DNA of 64,000 bases from Leptothermofonsia sichuanensis E412 (GCF_019891175.1 NZ_CP072600.1:5084001-5148000), one strand, 5' to 3'; positions 45,976 through 55,140 are shown, counted from the stretch's first letter. Program-made: numbers and translations. Notes: generated by a model from the letters alone, not told the origin.

Positions 45976-46902
45976 CTAACCCCGATAGGATATGCCTCCC
46001 CATTTAAGACGGAGCATTTCCCAAACATAAACATAGGAAACAAACCCCATAATTAGCGAAATCTGTAGTCTTTGTTTGAACGTCTTTAAACGTCTGTCCA
46101 GAAAGAGATTGAATCCCAACATTGGGATTGGTGCAAGACTGTATTTGATTAAAGTGATGGCAAAGATGCCATTTCGCTTGAAAAAAGAAGGTTCACTTTT
46201 TTGCTGCAAGTCATACCGTCCTCCCATGATGCGTCTGGCTCTCCCATAAAGCTGCCCTAGGGAGTGACGAGCCGGGTGAGTCACGCATACTGTTTCTGCA
46301 TACAACGGTCGGTATCCGGCTGCATAAACACGCTGTCCCCACTCCCGGTCTCCATTCGATTTCAACGTGCTGTCAAAGGCTCCTACCTTTGCCATGACAT
46401 GGGCAAAGGTGAACAGGTTTGCGGTGGCACCAAAATGGTGTTTTTCAATAAATTCTGCCTGGGACAGCGGGTACCATAGGCTTTCATACAGCTCGATCGC
46501 AGTTGGCTGATCCTGATTTTGAAAGGAAATTTGAATATTACCAGCCACCAACCCACAGTCAGGATTGTGAACCAGGGTTTGAACCCCCTGCTCAACCCAA
46601 TCAGGGGCGGGAATACAGTCCGCATCCGTAAACGCCAAAACACCGCCCTTTGCCAGAGCAATGCCTCGATTGCGAGCGGCATAGGAACCGGGTTGATTTT
46701 CATGGGCTAAAATAGCGTGCTTATGGAGCGCGACCACCCCCGCCACATCCTGCTCTGCCTGAGAGCCATTATCCACCACGATCACCTCATATAAATGTTT
46801 GGGATAGGTCTGCTGCTCCAGGGCTGCCAGACATCGCTTTAACCCAATGGCATCATTAAAAACGGGAATAATGATGGAAACAAAAGGCTGTGGTTGAGTC
46901 AT
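45976..46902 (-). CDS. Family 2 glycosyltransferase (polysaccharide cluster)
   Basis: A 308-residue GT-A enzyme: FVSIIIPVFND at the N-terminus, VVDNGS, FTDADC (the metal-binding D-x-D equivalent), then a C-terminal hydrophobic region (about 240-295) likely membrane-associated. It would add a sugar to a lipid-linked intermediate at the cytoplasmic face. Its start overlaps the flippase stop by 4 bases (ATGA), so the two genes are translationally coupled. Last gene of the cluster. Confidence 0.9.
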   Translation of the reverse strand: MTQPQPFVSIIIPVFNDAIGLKRCLAALEQQTYPKHLYEVIVVDNGSQAEQDVAGVVALHKHAILAHENQPGSYAARNRGIALAKGGVLAFTDADCIPAPDWVEQGVQTLVHNPDCGLVAGNIQISFQNQDQPTAIELYESLWYPLSQAEFIEKHHFGATANLFTFAHVMAKVGAFDSTLKSNGDREWGQRVYAAGYRPLYAETVCVTHPARHSLGQLYGRARRIMGGRYDLQQKSEPSFFKRNGIFAITLIKYSLAPIPMLGFNLFLDRRLKTFKQRLQISLIMGFVSYVYVWEMLRLKWGGISYRG

Positions 46903-48353
46903 GGGCGTTGGCTGGGGCGGTGGTTTCTGGAAAAATATCCGTAAGCTGAACGAGCCGTGGCTTGAATTCGCTCCAGTTCGCGATCGCTAAATTCACCCAG
47001 GACTAAAAACCCGGACGGAATCAGTAAACCGACAAGCAAAAGTTTCAGCCCAAGTAACCAGCCGGGAGTTACCCACAGGCTGGCAACGCCATAAGCCAGC
47101 CCTGCCAGTAGCAGACTGCGTCCCAGAGAAGAAAGCGGTGGCAGAATCTTCCAGAGATAGTAGACGGCCAGAATGGTTGCCAGGGCACCTGAACTGGCAA
47201 CCGTGGTTGTGACCAGGGTGGCTCCCAGGGGGCCGAAACGGGGAATCATCCATAGATGAGCCGCGATTGCCACAGGGATCATGGGGCCCGTCAGAGCGAT
47301 CGTCCAGTTGGGTTTACTGGCGGCGGTCAGAATGCAGGTGGTGACGGCAATCATTGCCATGGCGATCGCGGCAAATATTAGAACCGCAAACAGCGGGGCA
47401 GCGGGTAAAAAGACGGGGCTAAACATCAGTTGAATAATGTCTGAGGCGGCCCCCGCCCCCAACCCGGCAAAGGGCAACAGCATCAATACCAGCCGCATGG
47501 CGTCTCGACTGAGTTGTTTAGCTTTTGTCAGCCCCCCGGCACTGATTGTGCGAGTCAATGTTGCCAGCAGCAACGGCACAAACGATAGGGTAAACAGACT
47601 GGGGATCAACGACAAATTTTGTGCTGTGCCATAAAATCCTGCCTCTGCGGCGGTTCCGCCCAACAGCTTCAGCATCAACAGGTCAAGCTTGTCATACAGT
47701 CGCAGACTGATCGCCAGTAAAAACAGGGGCACCGCATAGCCCCAGAGTTGCTGCATCGGGAACCGGGAGCGACTCATCAGGGGGGGATGGACGAACGACC
47801 GGCAGACCAGGAGTTCAACCAGGGCAGCACTCAGACTGCCAAGAATTGCCCCCCAGAGTGACAGTCCAGCGGCAACCAGGGCAACCATTAACAGGGCGCG
47901 GGCAATCCAGCGGATGGCGGTAGCAACTGCTCGCTGGGAAAACCTGCCCAGCCCCACCAATACACTGCGATGGGCATAGGTGAGGCAGAAGATGGGCACC
48001 TCCAGGATAAAGAGCCGCAGATAGTTTGCCATCGCTGGTTCACCCAGGGCATGGGCGATGGGATGGGCGATCGCCCAGATGACTGCCACAGCAACCATGC
48101 CCAGCAGTAGATGTAACTGGAGAACCGTTGTGGCAACGGTCTGCCAGTCCTCTGTTTCTCCGACAAACTTAATCGTTGTGCGGGTGAAAGCAGAGGTAAT
48201 ACTCCAACCAATCCAGGAAACGAGGGTGGTTGTCAGCATCAGCAAGCCATAGCCATCTGGTCCCAGTTGCCGCGTCAAAAATGCAGCCGTCAACAGTCCC
48301 GTTGGCAGCAGGAGTGACTCCGCCAGAAACACCTGAATCGTTCCAGATGCCAT
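46899..48353 (-). CDS. Oligosaccharide flippase (MATE/Wzx-like)
   Basis: A 484-residue membrane protein with about 14 hydrophobic segments, of the polysaccharide-transporter type: RQLGPDGYGLLMLTTTLVSW near the N-terminus and paired helices throughout. It probably flips lipid-linked glycans to the periplasm. I chose ATG 48353, with GGGAG just upstream; an ATG 39 bases earlier (48392) is in frame but lacks a ribosome site. It is flanked by the FAD-dependent enzyme gene and a GT2, consistent with an exopolysaccharide or O-antigen-like pathway. Confidence 0.88.
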   Translation of the reverse strand: MASGTIQVFLAESLLLPTGLLTAAFLTRQLGPDGYGLLMLTTTLVSWIGWSITSAFTRTTIKFVGETEDWQTVATTVLQLHLLLGMVAVAVIWAIAHPIAHALGEPAMANYLRLFILEVPIFCLTYAHRSVLVGLGRFSQRAVATAIRWIARALLMVALVAAGLSLWGAILGSLSAALVELLVCRSFVHPPLMSRSRFPMQQLWGYAVPLFLLAISLRLYDKLDLLMLKLLGGTAAEAGFYGTAQNLSLIPSLFTLSFVPLLLATLTRTISAGGLTKAKQLSRDAMRLVLMLLPFAGLGAGAASDIIQLMFSPVFLPAAPLFAVLIFAAIAMAMIAVTTCILTAASKPNWTIALTGPMIPVAIAAHLWMIPRFGPLGATLVTTTVASSGALATILAVYYLWKILPPLSSLGRSLLLAGLAYGVASLWVTPGWLLGLKLLLVGLLIPSGFLVLGEFSDRELERIQATARSAYGYFSRNHRPSQRP

Positions 48354-48482
48354 CTGGCTCCCAGAAGGCACAGAATTGTTTACACATCCCATTATTGACG
48401 CAACCTGCCTGTACAGATGAAAGTGGTGAACCCTCTCCTCTTTTCTTTCTCCTCTTTTTCCTCACTCCTCACTCCTCACTCC

Positions 48483-50072
48483 CTATCCCTGATGAAGTTG
48501 TTCACTTCTATGGGAGGGCGACATCACTGGCATGGTCTCGCTCGCATCCTGGGACAGGAACTTGGGAATGGGAGTGGATGATGGTTCGGATGGCAGTACA
48601 CAAATGGACGGATGCAGTACTGGCGTTTCTACCAGTTGGGAAGGTGCCGGTTTCTGGACAGTGAACTCTTCGTGGTAGGACCGTTCTGTATTGACCGCCC
48701 AGAGGTCATGCTTTTCACCAAAGATATTACGAACCGCCAGCATAGCTGTCAGCATCGAGTGATCCTGGTTGTTGTAACGGTGCATTCCGTTCCGCCCAAC
48801 GGTTTGTAGATTATCAAAGGTTTCCAGATAATCCTGAATCACCTGAAGATGCTGACGATATTCCGCGTCATAAACCGGATATGCTTTGCGCTGACGAATG
48901 ACCACACCATCTTCCACATCGCCCTCACGCACCCCTAAGCCGAGAGCGATCGCCTCCCGACTTGCCAGTTCAATCAACTCAGATTCAGCCATCTCCCAGA
49001 GCGGATCGCCCTGACTGCAAAAATATTCCATTCCCAAACAGGTCTTGCTGGGGTCAGGCACCATGGCTGAACTCCAGTTTTTGAAGTTCTGAATTCGCCC
49101 CACTTTGAATTCTGGGTTGTGGATATAGATCCAGTTATCTGGAAAGAGGTGTTCCCGGTTAACAATCAGCGACACAATCAGGAAATCTCGATACTTCAGC
49201 CCCTGCGCCGCCTGCAAAACCTCCGGCGGCGGCAATGGATCCAGGCAACGGAGCAAGGCGGTTACGGGCATTGTGGAGATAACATGGTCGGCGCTTAACT
49301 GGAAGGTGCTATTGCCCTGTTGCACAGTCACCCCTTTAATCCGCATTCCACAGCGTTCAATTCTTGTCACCGTCGCGTTCAGATGAACTGGCGTCCCGTG
49401 GTGCTCCAGCTTTTCCTGGCAGCGTTCCCACATCATGCCAGGTCCCAACCGGGGATAGTCAAACTCCTTAATCAGGCTTTTCGCATTCTGGCTGCCAAAC
49501 AGCGCGTTCAGCACGGCACTCTTCAGCGACATCCCCTGAATTCGCTGGGCTGCCCAATCTGCCCGGATTTTGTTACATGGAATCCCCCACACTTTTTCTG
49601 TATAAGTTTTGAAGAACATGCGATAGAGCCGCTCACCAAAACGTTCGGTCACCCATTCCTCAAAGGTTTCTGCCTCCTGCCCGGGATTCAACCTTGCTTT
49701 CAAACGCACCTGTAAGTAGCTCAGCAAAATCAGAACACTGGGAGCAATACCCAAATTGGACAGGGTATTCAGAAGCGACAGGGGATAGTTATAAAACTTT
49801 CCCTGATAGTAGATCCGTGACAGGCGAGGGACTTTGATAAAGTCGTCTCCTAAAATCTCCTTCCAGAACTGTTGGACTTCGTCAACTTTGGTGAAAAAAC
49901 GATGCCCACCAATGTCGAAGCGATAGCCCTTATACACCTCTGTACGAGAAATGCCACCGACTTTATCCCCGTGTTCTAAAACAATTGAGCGAGTCCCTCG
50001 CTTCATCAATTCATAGGCGGCTGTTAATCCTGCAGGACCAGCACCAATAACCACAACGGGACAATGTTCCAC
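48483..50072 (-). CDS. FAD-dependent oxidoreductase (UDP-galactopyranose mutase / amine oxidase-like)
   Basis: A 529-residue flavoprotein. The dinucleotide-binding fold GAGPAGLTAAYELMKRG (about 10-26) and the second motif DIGGHRFFTKVDEVQQFW are typical of the amine oxidase/UDP-galactopyranose mutase-like enzymes found in cell-surface sugar clusters. The C-terminal ~50 residues are Pro/Ser-rich and probably disordered. Its location between glycosyltransferase and flippase genes supports a role in sugar or lipid-carrier modification, but the reaction is not deducible. It lies 90 bases upstream of the flippase gene; the spacer is pyrimidine-rich with repeated CACTCCT units. Confidence 0.85.
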   Translation of the reverse strand: MEHCPVVVIGAGPAGLTAAYELMKRGTRSIVLEHGDKVGGISRTEVYKGYRFDIGGHRFFTKVDEVQQFWKEILGDDFIKVPRLSRIYYQGKFYNYPLSLLNTLSNLGIAPSVLILLSYLQVRLKARLNPGQEAETFEEWVTERFGERLYRMFFKTYTEKVWGIPCNKIRADWAAQRIQGMSLKSAVLNALFGSQNAKSLIKEFDYPRLGPGMMWERCQEKLEHHGTPVHLNATVTRIERCGMRIKGVTVQQGNSTFQLSADHVISTMPVTALLRCLDPLPPPEVLQAAQGLKYRDFLIVSLIVNREHLFPDNWIYIHNPEFKVGRIQNFKNWSSAMVPDPSKTCLGMEYFCSQGDPLWEMAESELIELASREAIALGLGVREGDVEDGVVIRQRKAYPVYDAEYRQHLQVIQDYLETFDNLQTVGRNGMHRYNNQDHSMLTAMLAVRNIFGEKHDLWAVNTERSYHEEFTVQKPAPSQLVETPVLHPSICVLPSEPSSTPIPKFLSQDASETMPVMSPSHRSEQLHQG

Positions 50073-50138
50073 TTTTCACCCCTCAGTTAGATTGTCTCAA
50101 GTCAGCGACTTTCACCACACTCCGTGGGTATGACTCTA

Positions 50139-50262
50139 CTAGTGCAGGTTGCCGAAAATAACTCGCCAGTTTTAGCTTGAACCACAAAGACACAAAGCGC
50201 ACTAAGAAACTTTGTGTCCCTTTGTGCCTTTGTGGTGAGAAATTTCTGCCGCAATGCACTAG
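50139..50262. mobile_element. 124-bp MITE-like element (CTAGTGCA ends), copy 1
   Basis: It begins CTAGTGCAGG and ends AATGCACTAG; its middle is a CCACAAAGACACAAAG palindrome of the scattered family. Its reverse complement aligns without gaps to 51451-51574 at about 109 of 124 bases. CTAG at each end may be a target duplication with TGCA as the true tip. Together the two copies bracket the glycosyltransferase gene at 50304. Confidence 0.85.
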
Positions 50263-50303
50263 CTCTGAGCCTGCCCCATCTGGAATAATTAATTTCTCAT
50301 CCC

Positions 50304-51347
50304 TTAATGGTAAAGGTGATAGCGAATTGTGCCAATCACAAATGCCAAACCGCCGTAGAGGAAATATAGCCAGTGCCAGGGAATCACCCGCAGGGTAAAT
50401 AACAATCCCCGCTTCTGATAGAAAAATCGGTACACTGACCAGTTTAGCCCCAACAGGATGAGGCTGATGCCAATGCCAGCCCACCAGGCGGATACCCACC
50501 ACCAACCTGCCATGAAGCAAATCACAAGAGCATAGGTCAAAATCAGGCTGAGGCGACTGGAGTGGCTGAGATTGAGATCATTTTTGAACTGGCGATCGCG
50601 CCACAGCAATTCTGTCCAGGGCAGGGCACGATAAAAGATTTCTGCCCGGAGCAGAGAACCAACCTCCCATCGCTTCAGGTGCTTAACCTGGATTTGCTTA
50701 CAGAGTTGAATGGAGTACCCCGCCCGTTTCAGCCGATAGCCAAGTTCAATATCTTCTACAGAAGGATGTCGGTAGCTTTCATCAAACCCCCCCACTGCCC
50801 CAAAAACCTCACGCCGAATGGCACCACAGGCTCCCCAGAAGGTGGACGCTTCTTCCCAGCCAGTTTGATGGGTATAGTGGTGAAATAAATTCTTGTATTG
50901 GGATAAAAAATTGGCTGAACCGGGGGCATCGTCGTAGGAGCCAATCAGGGCTGCCAGATGGGGGCGATCGCGAAATGTCGCCACCACCTGTTCAATGGTA
51001 TCAACGGTAAGGGTAACATCCGCATCAATGAACAACAGGATGTCTCCTCTGGCAACCTGGGCACCCTGATTTCTGGCGCGGGCAGGTCCACCGGACAGGG
51101 GCAGGCGAATCACCCTGGCACCCATCTGCGCTGCTAACTTGCTCGAATCGTCTGTTCCCCCATCATCCACCACAATAATTTCCAATACCTTAGAAGCTAC
51201 CGTAGACAGGCTATGCAAGCACTGGCGAAAAGGCTCACCACCGTTATGGACTGGCACAATGATGGAGAGGGTTGGTGGCAGTGAATCAGCTTGCCTGGAG
51301 TTTGGATGGGCTGTATGCTCTATGCTGTTTTCGAAAGAGGACTGCAT
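50304..51347 (-). CDS. Family 2 glycosyltransferase with membrane C-terminus
   Basis: A 347-residue GT-A enzyme: LSIIVPVHNGGEPFRQCL, VVDDGGTDDSS, FIDADVTL (D-x-D), and a WGACGAIRREVF acceptor region. The C-terminal ~100 residues contain three hydrophobic segments. It is the first gene of the minus-strand polysaccharide group (then the FAD enzyme, flippase and GT2), but is separated from the next gene by a 232-base spacer. It sits exactly between two inverted copies of a 124-bp element. Confidence 0.9.
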   Translation of the reverse strand: MQSSFENSIEHTAHPNSRQADSLPPTLSIIVPVHNGGEPFRQCLHSLSTVASKVLEIIVVDDGGTDDSSKLAAQMGARVIRLPLSGGPARARNQGAQVARGDILLFIDADVTLTVDTIEQVVATFRDRPHLAALIGSYDDAPGSANFLSQYKNLFHHYTHQTGWEEASTFWGACGAIRREVFGAVGGFDESYRHPSVEDIELGYRLKRAGYSIQLCKQIQVKHLKRWEVGSLLRAEIFYRALPWTELLWRDRQFKNDLNLSHSSRLSLILTYALVICFMAGWWWVSAWWAGIGISLILLGLNWSVYRFFYQKRGLLFTLRVIPWHWLYFLYGGLAFVIGTIRYHLYH

Positions 51348-51450
51348 GGGAACTGGCTGGTTATGCTGTTCGGAACAGATACCACACTACCGTTTCTGTG
51401 CTCCTTCTGCGTTGATTCTGGTAGACTGTCAACTTTGATTTTGTAAGTTT

Positions 51451-51574
51451 CTAGTGCATCGCGGCATAAGGTTTTTACCACAAAGACACGAAGGGACACA
51501 ATTTTTCTTAGTGCGCTTTGTGTCTTCGTGGTTCAACCTAAACCTGGCGGGTTATTTTCGCCAACCTGCACTAG
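51451..51574. mobile_element. 124-bp MITE-like element (CTAGTGCA ends), copy 2 (inverted)
   Basis: Same length as 50139-50262, in opposite orientation, ungapped and about 88 percent identical. It starts CTAGTGCATC and ends CCTGCACTAG. It abuts the broken 5' end of the pseudogene at 51575, so its insertion may have removed that gene's start. Confidence 0.85.
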
Positions 51575-52147
51575 TGCATTTATGAGCATCGAGTCAAACT
51601 GATTTTACAAAAGGCAAACGCTACTGCTACTGCCTACCTGAGGCTTGACTTACTAGCTTGACTTACTACCAGAGGACGCTCAAGATAAGTTGCGTCCACT
51701 TTACAGGGAGTATACTCAATCTCGCATCAATGTATCTGAATATTGGCAACTATCTAATTCTTACTTCCAGCAAAGTCTAAAATTACAAAGTCAAATTTGG
51801 GAAACTACTAATGCTGCTGTTCTAACAGATAAAAAACCTGGAATCATTACCCTGGTTCTAAGCTCTACCAATGACATGATTGATATTGCCAATGAATGGC
51901 TACAAGCGACTCGTACTCATCTACCGACGATTGTTTACATTTTGTTATTTGCTCTTGCCTCAGGTTCAGCTTTCCTGGTGGTCAGGATATGTCCGTTATG
52001 GTTTTAACCATCCTTCCCTTTTCAAACAACCTCTTGAACCCTGGAGAGCCAAGATCTATCCCTGGTAAGATTCAACAATCCAATCCTGGCTATTTTAATC
52101 TTAATAGATCAATATTCAGGACAGTCCTTCTGCCCCAGATCTGGTGA
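51575..52147 (+). pseudogene. Broken gene for a DUF4239-like membrane protein
   Basis: The reading frame is decayed but its parts match a known hypothetical membrane family. From 51575 it reads EHRVKLILQKANATATAYLRLDLL; the 13-bp unit GCTTGACTTACTA is then duplicated in tandem (51643-51668), which shifts the frame. The next frame gives PEDAQDKLRPLYREY and ATRTHLPTIVYILLFALASGSAFLV, and a further shift near 51977 leads to GQDMSVMVL and NPGYFNLNRSIFRTV. DUF4239-like proteins usually carry AxAYLRLDLLP, RTHPPxIxxxLLFxLAL and PRxGLIRxDxFD. The N-terminus is missing and the 5' side abuts a 124-bp repeat. Confidence 0.65.
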
Positions 52148-52452
52148 TAGGGCTGAATCCCCTGTTATAAAAGGGTTTGACGAACTCAGTGAGCAATTCT
52201 CCCCTGCTTAAAAGTTGCGCAAACATCCCATCCAGGGACATGAACACAGATAAATTGCAGATCATCCACTCTATATTGGAACATCCTACATTTGAAACAG
52301 TTTCTCTGAATTTTGAACCAATCTAGAACAAGCCCAGTCTAACCTCATCAAGTGTTCTCTTTCAGTGGAGTCTTGCTCCCGATAGGACCACTGATTCCTT
52401 GCTTGATTTGCTGAAAGGTTTTTTCAGCATTCATTTACCTGGAGGTAATGTC
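52148..52452. other. Gene-free spacer
   Basis: A 305-base spacer with no hairpin, repeat or small gene that I can support. It should hold the promoter of the small secreted protein. Confidence 0.5.
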
Positions 52453-52773
52453 GTGAAGCACAAGCTTTTAATGAGCCTGTTTTTAGGCACCCACGCCAGT
52501 TTATTGATTCCGTTTATGTCGGAATCTGCCGTTGCCAGACCAACCAAGCTGGATATTCGCCGTCCAGTAGAGGTTCAGGTGATTGATCGCAGCCGCAGAC
52601 CTGTCGCCAATCCACGGGTGCGGGGAAATGATTCCACATTCAATCGCCCGATCAAGCCGGGGGCACGGTTCGATAACAGCTTCTTTAACCGCCGAAATAA
52701 TAACTTTGACCAGAGGCAACGCGATGTAGACGCTGATTCTGGACGGGGACGGCGCGAATTGATTCGCTTCTAA
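52453..52773 (+). CDS. Small secreted Arg/Asn-rich protein
   Basis: A 106-residue protein starting at GTG 52453, 7 bases after GGAGG. A signal peptide ends near ESAVA. The mature part is short and polar, rich in Arg, Asn, Phe and Asp (RRPVEVQVIDRSRRPVANPR, FNRRNNNFDQRQRD) with no cysteines or predicted fold. I do not recognise a family. The JmjC-type oxygenase gene follows after 79 bases on the same strand. Link to that enzyme is possible but unproven. Confidence 0.7.
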   Translation: MKHKLLMSLFLGTHASLLIPFMSESAVARPTKLDIRRPVEVQVIDRSRRPVANPRVRGNDSTFNRPIKPGARFDNSFFNRRNNNFDQRQRDVDADSGRGRRELIRF

Positions 52774-52852
52774 AATTCATTGATTAACAGTTTGAGTCTC
52801 CTCCAGTTCAACATAACCTGGGGGAGTTCTCTGGTTAGCTTTTTCTAAGATA

Positions 52853-54010
52853 ATGAACACGTTTGAACGACTTCTTTCACCCTACCCGGTCGAGCAGTTT
52901 TTGACGCAAAACTGGACGCGGCAGGCAATCCATATTCCAGCCGAAGATCGGCAAAAGTTTCAATCCCTCTTTTCCTGGAAAACGCTGAATCATTTACTCA
53001 ATTTCCATCGAATTTCCTATCCTGCCCTCCGCTTTTCCCAGGATGGGAAGTCGTTACCTGCGGCTGATCGCCAGGAATGGCGCGATCGCCTGCAACAGGG
53101 CGCCACGCTGATCATTGACCGTATCCATGAACTGGTTCCAGAGGTGGCTTCCCTGGCAGCTTCCCTGCACCATGAAATTGGACACCGTACCCAGGTCAAT
53201 CTGTATTGTTCACCAGCAGAGCAACAGGGATTTGATTGTCACTATGACACTCATGATGTGCTGATTTTGCAGATTGATGGTGAGAAAGAATGGTTTATCT
53301 TTGGTGCAACAGTACCCTATCCCGTAGCGGATATTCGATCTGATGACCAGTTGCCGCCGGATGAGCCAGCCTACCTGACAGGCGTTCTGAAGCCGGGAGA
53401 TGTGCTTTATATCCCCCGCGGACACTGGCATTATGCCATTTCCTGCGATCGCCCATCCTTACATTTAACCCTGGGCATTGACTGCCAGACCGGACTGGAT
53501 TGGTTGGATTGGGTGGTTGGTGAATTGCACCACCAGCCGGAATGGCGAAAAAGCTTGCCGTTAGTGAGAAATGGTAATTCACAGGCATTGCAACAACAAT
53601 TATTGAATTTAAGCAATCATCTAAGTCAATATCTACTACAATCGGAGTTAACTCAAAAGAATATCGAAGAATTAGCCATTAGAGAGCAAACAGTTGCACC
53701 TTTTTCCCTACCCTTTCAGCTCGGTTTTGACATTTTTGAGCATGGGCTGGAATCTCGTTTCAGTCGTTCCGTTGAGCAACCAATACAAATTGATGTATTG
53801 GATAATGAGCAATATCAAATCACAATCGGTTCTAAACAAATAATCCTCAAAAATGTTCCTCTGGAACTGATTGAGAATATGTTTAATCGCGATCGCTTCA
53901 GCATTTTGGAAATGGCAGACTGGGCACCGGATCTGGATCTAGAAGCAGATGTTCTGCCCTTATTAACTCAACTCGTCACCACTGGCGTACTCTTTGTTGA
54001 AGATAGCTGA
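52853..54010 (+). CDS. JmjC/cupin-4 oxygenase (ROXA-like)
   Basis: A 385-residue protein of the ribosomal-oxygenase-like group of 2-oxoglutarate/Fe(II) dioxygenases. The iron facial triad is visible: His130-x-Asp132 (DCHYDTHD) and a C-terminal His in YIPRGHWHYA (His193). LTGVLKPGDVLYIPRG is typical. The C-terminal ~190 residues form the dimerisation and winged-helix-like part. E. coli YcfD hydroxylates Arg81 of ribosomal protein L16; the target here may be ribosomal, or conceivably the Arg-rich neighbour. Start ATG 52853. Confidence 0.88.
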   Translation: MNTFERLLSPYPVEQFLTQNWTRQAIHIPAEDRQKFQSLFSWKTLNHLLNFHRISYPALRFSQDGKSLPAADRQEWRDRLQQGATLIIDRIHELVPEVASLAASLHHEIGHRTQVNLYCSPAEQQGFDCHYDTHDVLILQIDGEKEWFIFGATVPYPVADIRSDDQLPPDEPAYLTGVLKPGDVLYIPRGHWHYAISCDRPSLHLTLGIDCQTGLDWLDWVVGELHHQPEWRKSLPLVRNGNSQALQQQLLNLSNHLSQYLLQSELTQKNIEELAIREQTVAPFSLPFQLGFDIFEHGLESRFSRSVEQPIQIDVLDNEQYQITIGSKQIILKNVPLELIENMFNRDRFSILEMADWAPDLDLEADVLPLLTQLVTTGVLFVEDS

Positions 54011-54040
54011 TCTTGAGGATGGGAATTTTATTTATGACCT

Positions 54041-54130
54041 GAAATCTTACCACAGAGGCACGGAGAACTCAGATAAATTGCGCTACGCCCTCTGTGGCTC
54101 TGGGGTAGGACGTTCAGTTTTTCGGTTTAT
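54041..54130. repeat. CCACAGAG-family palindrome, copy 6
   Basis: CTGAAATCTTACCACAGAGG starts the unit and TTCAGTTTTTCGG ends it, matching the 24462 unit in both flanks. The hairpin is CCACAGAGGCACGGAG with CTCTGTGGCTCTGGGGTA. It separates the oxygenase and nucleotidyltransferase stops. Confidence 0.75.
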
Positions 54131-54150
54131 TTAATCCACGATCCTTAGAG

Positions 54151-55014
54151 TTAAGACCCTTTGTCCCACTCCGCGGGAACGTCAGAGGCAACCATCCCTG
54201 CTTTCCCAAAGGTTTGCTGGCTCTGCTCCACCAGCCAGTGCCCAAAGTTGCTCAAGAACAGCAGCAGTCCATCCCGATTAGCAGACGGTTGAACAGCCAG
54301 TTCCAGTGCTTTCCGCATCTGGGGTTCCTGGGCTGGGAAATGGCGGGAGAAACCTTCATAGCAGGGATACAGGTCACGGGTAAAGGTTCCTTCGGCTTCC
54401 ATTACCAGTTCAAATCCAGTCCGCACCATACGCCGTGTAATCCAACCACACCAGGCTTTAACCTCCTCCTCAAACCTGGGGTGATCTGGCGACAGTTGTC
54501 GCAGGGCTGCCTGGGTTTCTGCCAGATCGTTTGCGAGTTCAAAGGCATGAATGACCAGGGCAATTCCCGGTTTGAATCGGGGTAACTCTGGTTGCAGGTT
54601 ATGACCATAGATGCAAAGACTTTGAGTCTGAAGAATTGCCTGCCAGAAGGATCCTGGTTTCCGAATCTCGGAAGCAGAAATCATCGCAATCTCAATCTTC
54701 TGGCAAAATGGATAGCGTTCTGTCAGCGATCGCGCCAGGGTATCTCTCCATTCTTCAGCGATTGTTGCCTCATGATTTTGAACAATAACCAGACTATCCA
54801 GATCAGAGATTCCCAAAATGGCACTGCCACGGGGAACTGAACCCCGTAAATATAGACTGTGGAGGCGATCGCCCAACGCCTCCAGACAACCATTTTTCAG
54901 GTCAATAACCATTTCTAACCAGGGCGACTGAATGTTTTTCCAATCACATTCATTCACTAAATAACCATTTGCATCTATTTCCAGTAATTTCCCTGACTTG
55001 CGAATTGGACTCAT
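54151..55014 (-). CDS. Nucleotidyltransferase-domain protein
   Basis: A 287-residue protein with a polymerase-beta-like nucleotidyltransferase core: LYLRGSVPRGSAILGISDLDSL gives the G-S motif (Gly58-Ser59) and the paired Asp71 and Asp73 that hold metal. The rest is helical and resembles the C-terminal part of streptomycin-adenylyltransferase-like proteins. It might modify an antibiotic, a protein or RNA; nothing decides. I chose ATG 55014 (MSPIRKSGKLL), the usual start of the family as far as I recall; a frame upstream to 55128 looks untranslated. Confidence 0.8.
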   Translation of the reverse strand: MSPIRKSGKLLEIDANGYLVNECDWKNIQSPWLEMVIDLKNGCLEALGDRLHSLYLRGSVPRGSAILGISDLDSLVIVQNHEATIAEEWRDTLARSLTERYPFCQKIEIAMISASEIRKPGSFWQAILQTQSLCIYGHNLQPELPRFKPGIALVIHAFELANDLAETQAALRQLSPDHPRFEEEVKAWCGWITRRMVRTGFELVMEAEGTFTRDLYPCYEGFSRHFPAQEPQMRKALELAVQPSANRDGLLLFLSNFGHWLVEQSQQTFGKAGMVASDVPAEWDKGS

Positions 55015-55140
55015 AACTATCTGTTTGATTGATTCTCTATTTGTCAACCGTTGCTCCGTCACGTTTCCGTCACATTTCTGATGTATTCTAATCTCTTTCG
55101 GATTCGCTTTGGATTGAGGATTTATCATCTGTAGAGTTGC

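Noticed and set aside
50083-50520. 145-codon minus-strand frame overlapping the GT2 3' end
   Set aside because: It runs through the 124-bp element and overlaps a well-supported gene in another frame.
50139-51574. Composite transposon carrying the glycosyltransferase
   Set aside because: The flanking elements are only 124 bp and have no transposase; no outer target duplication is visible. An inverted MITE pair is the simpler reading.
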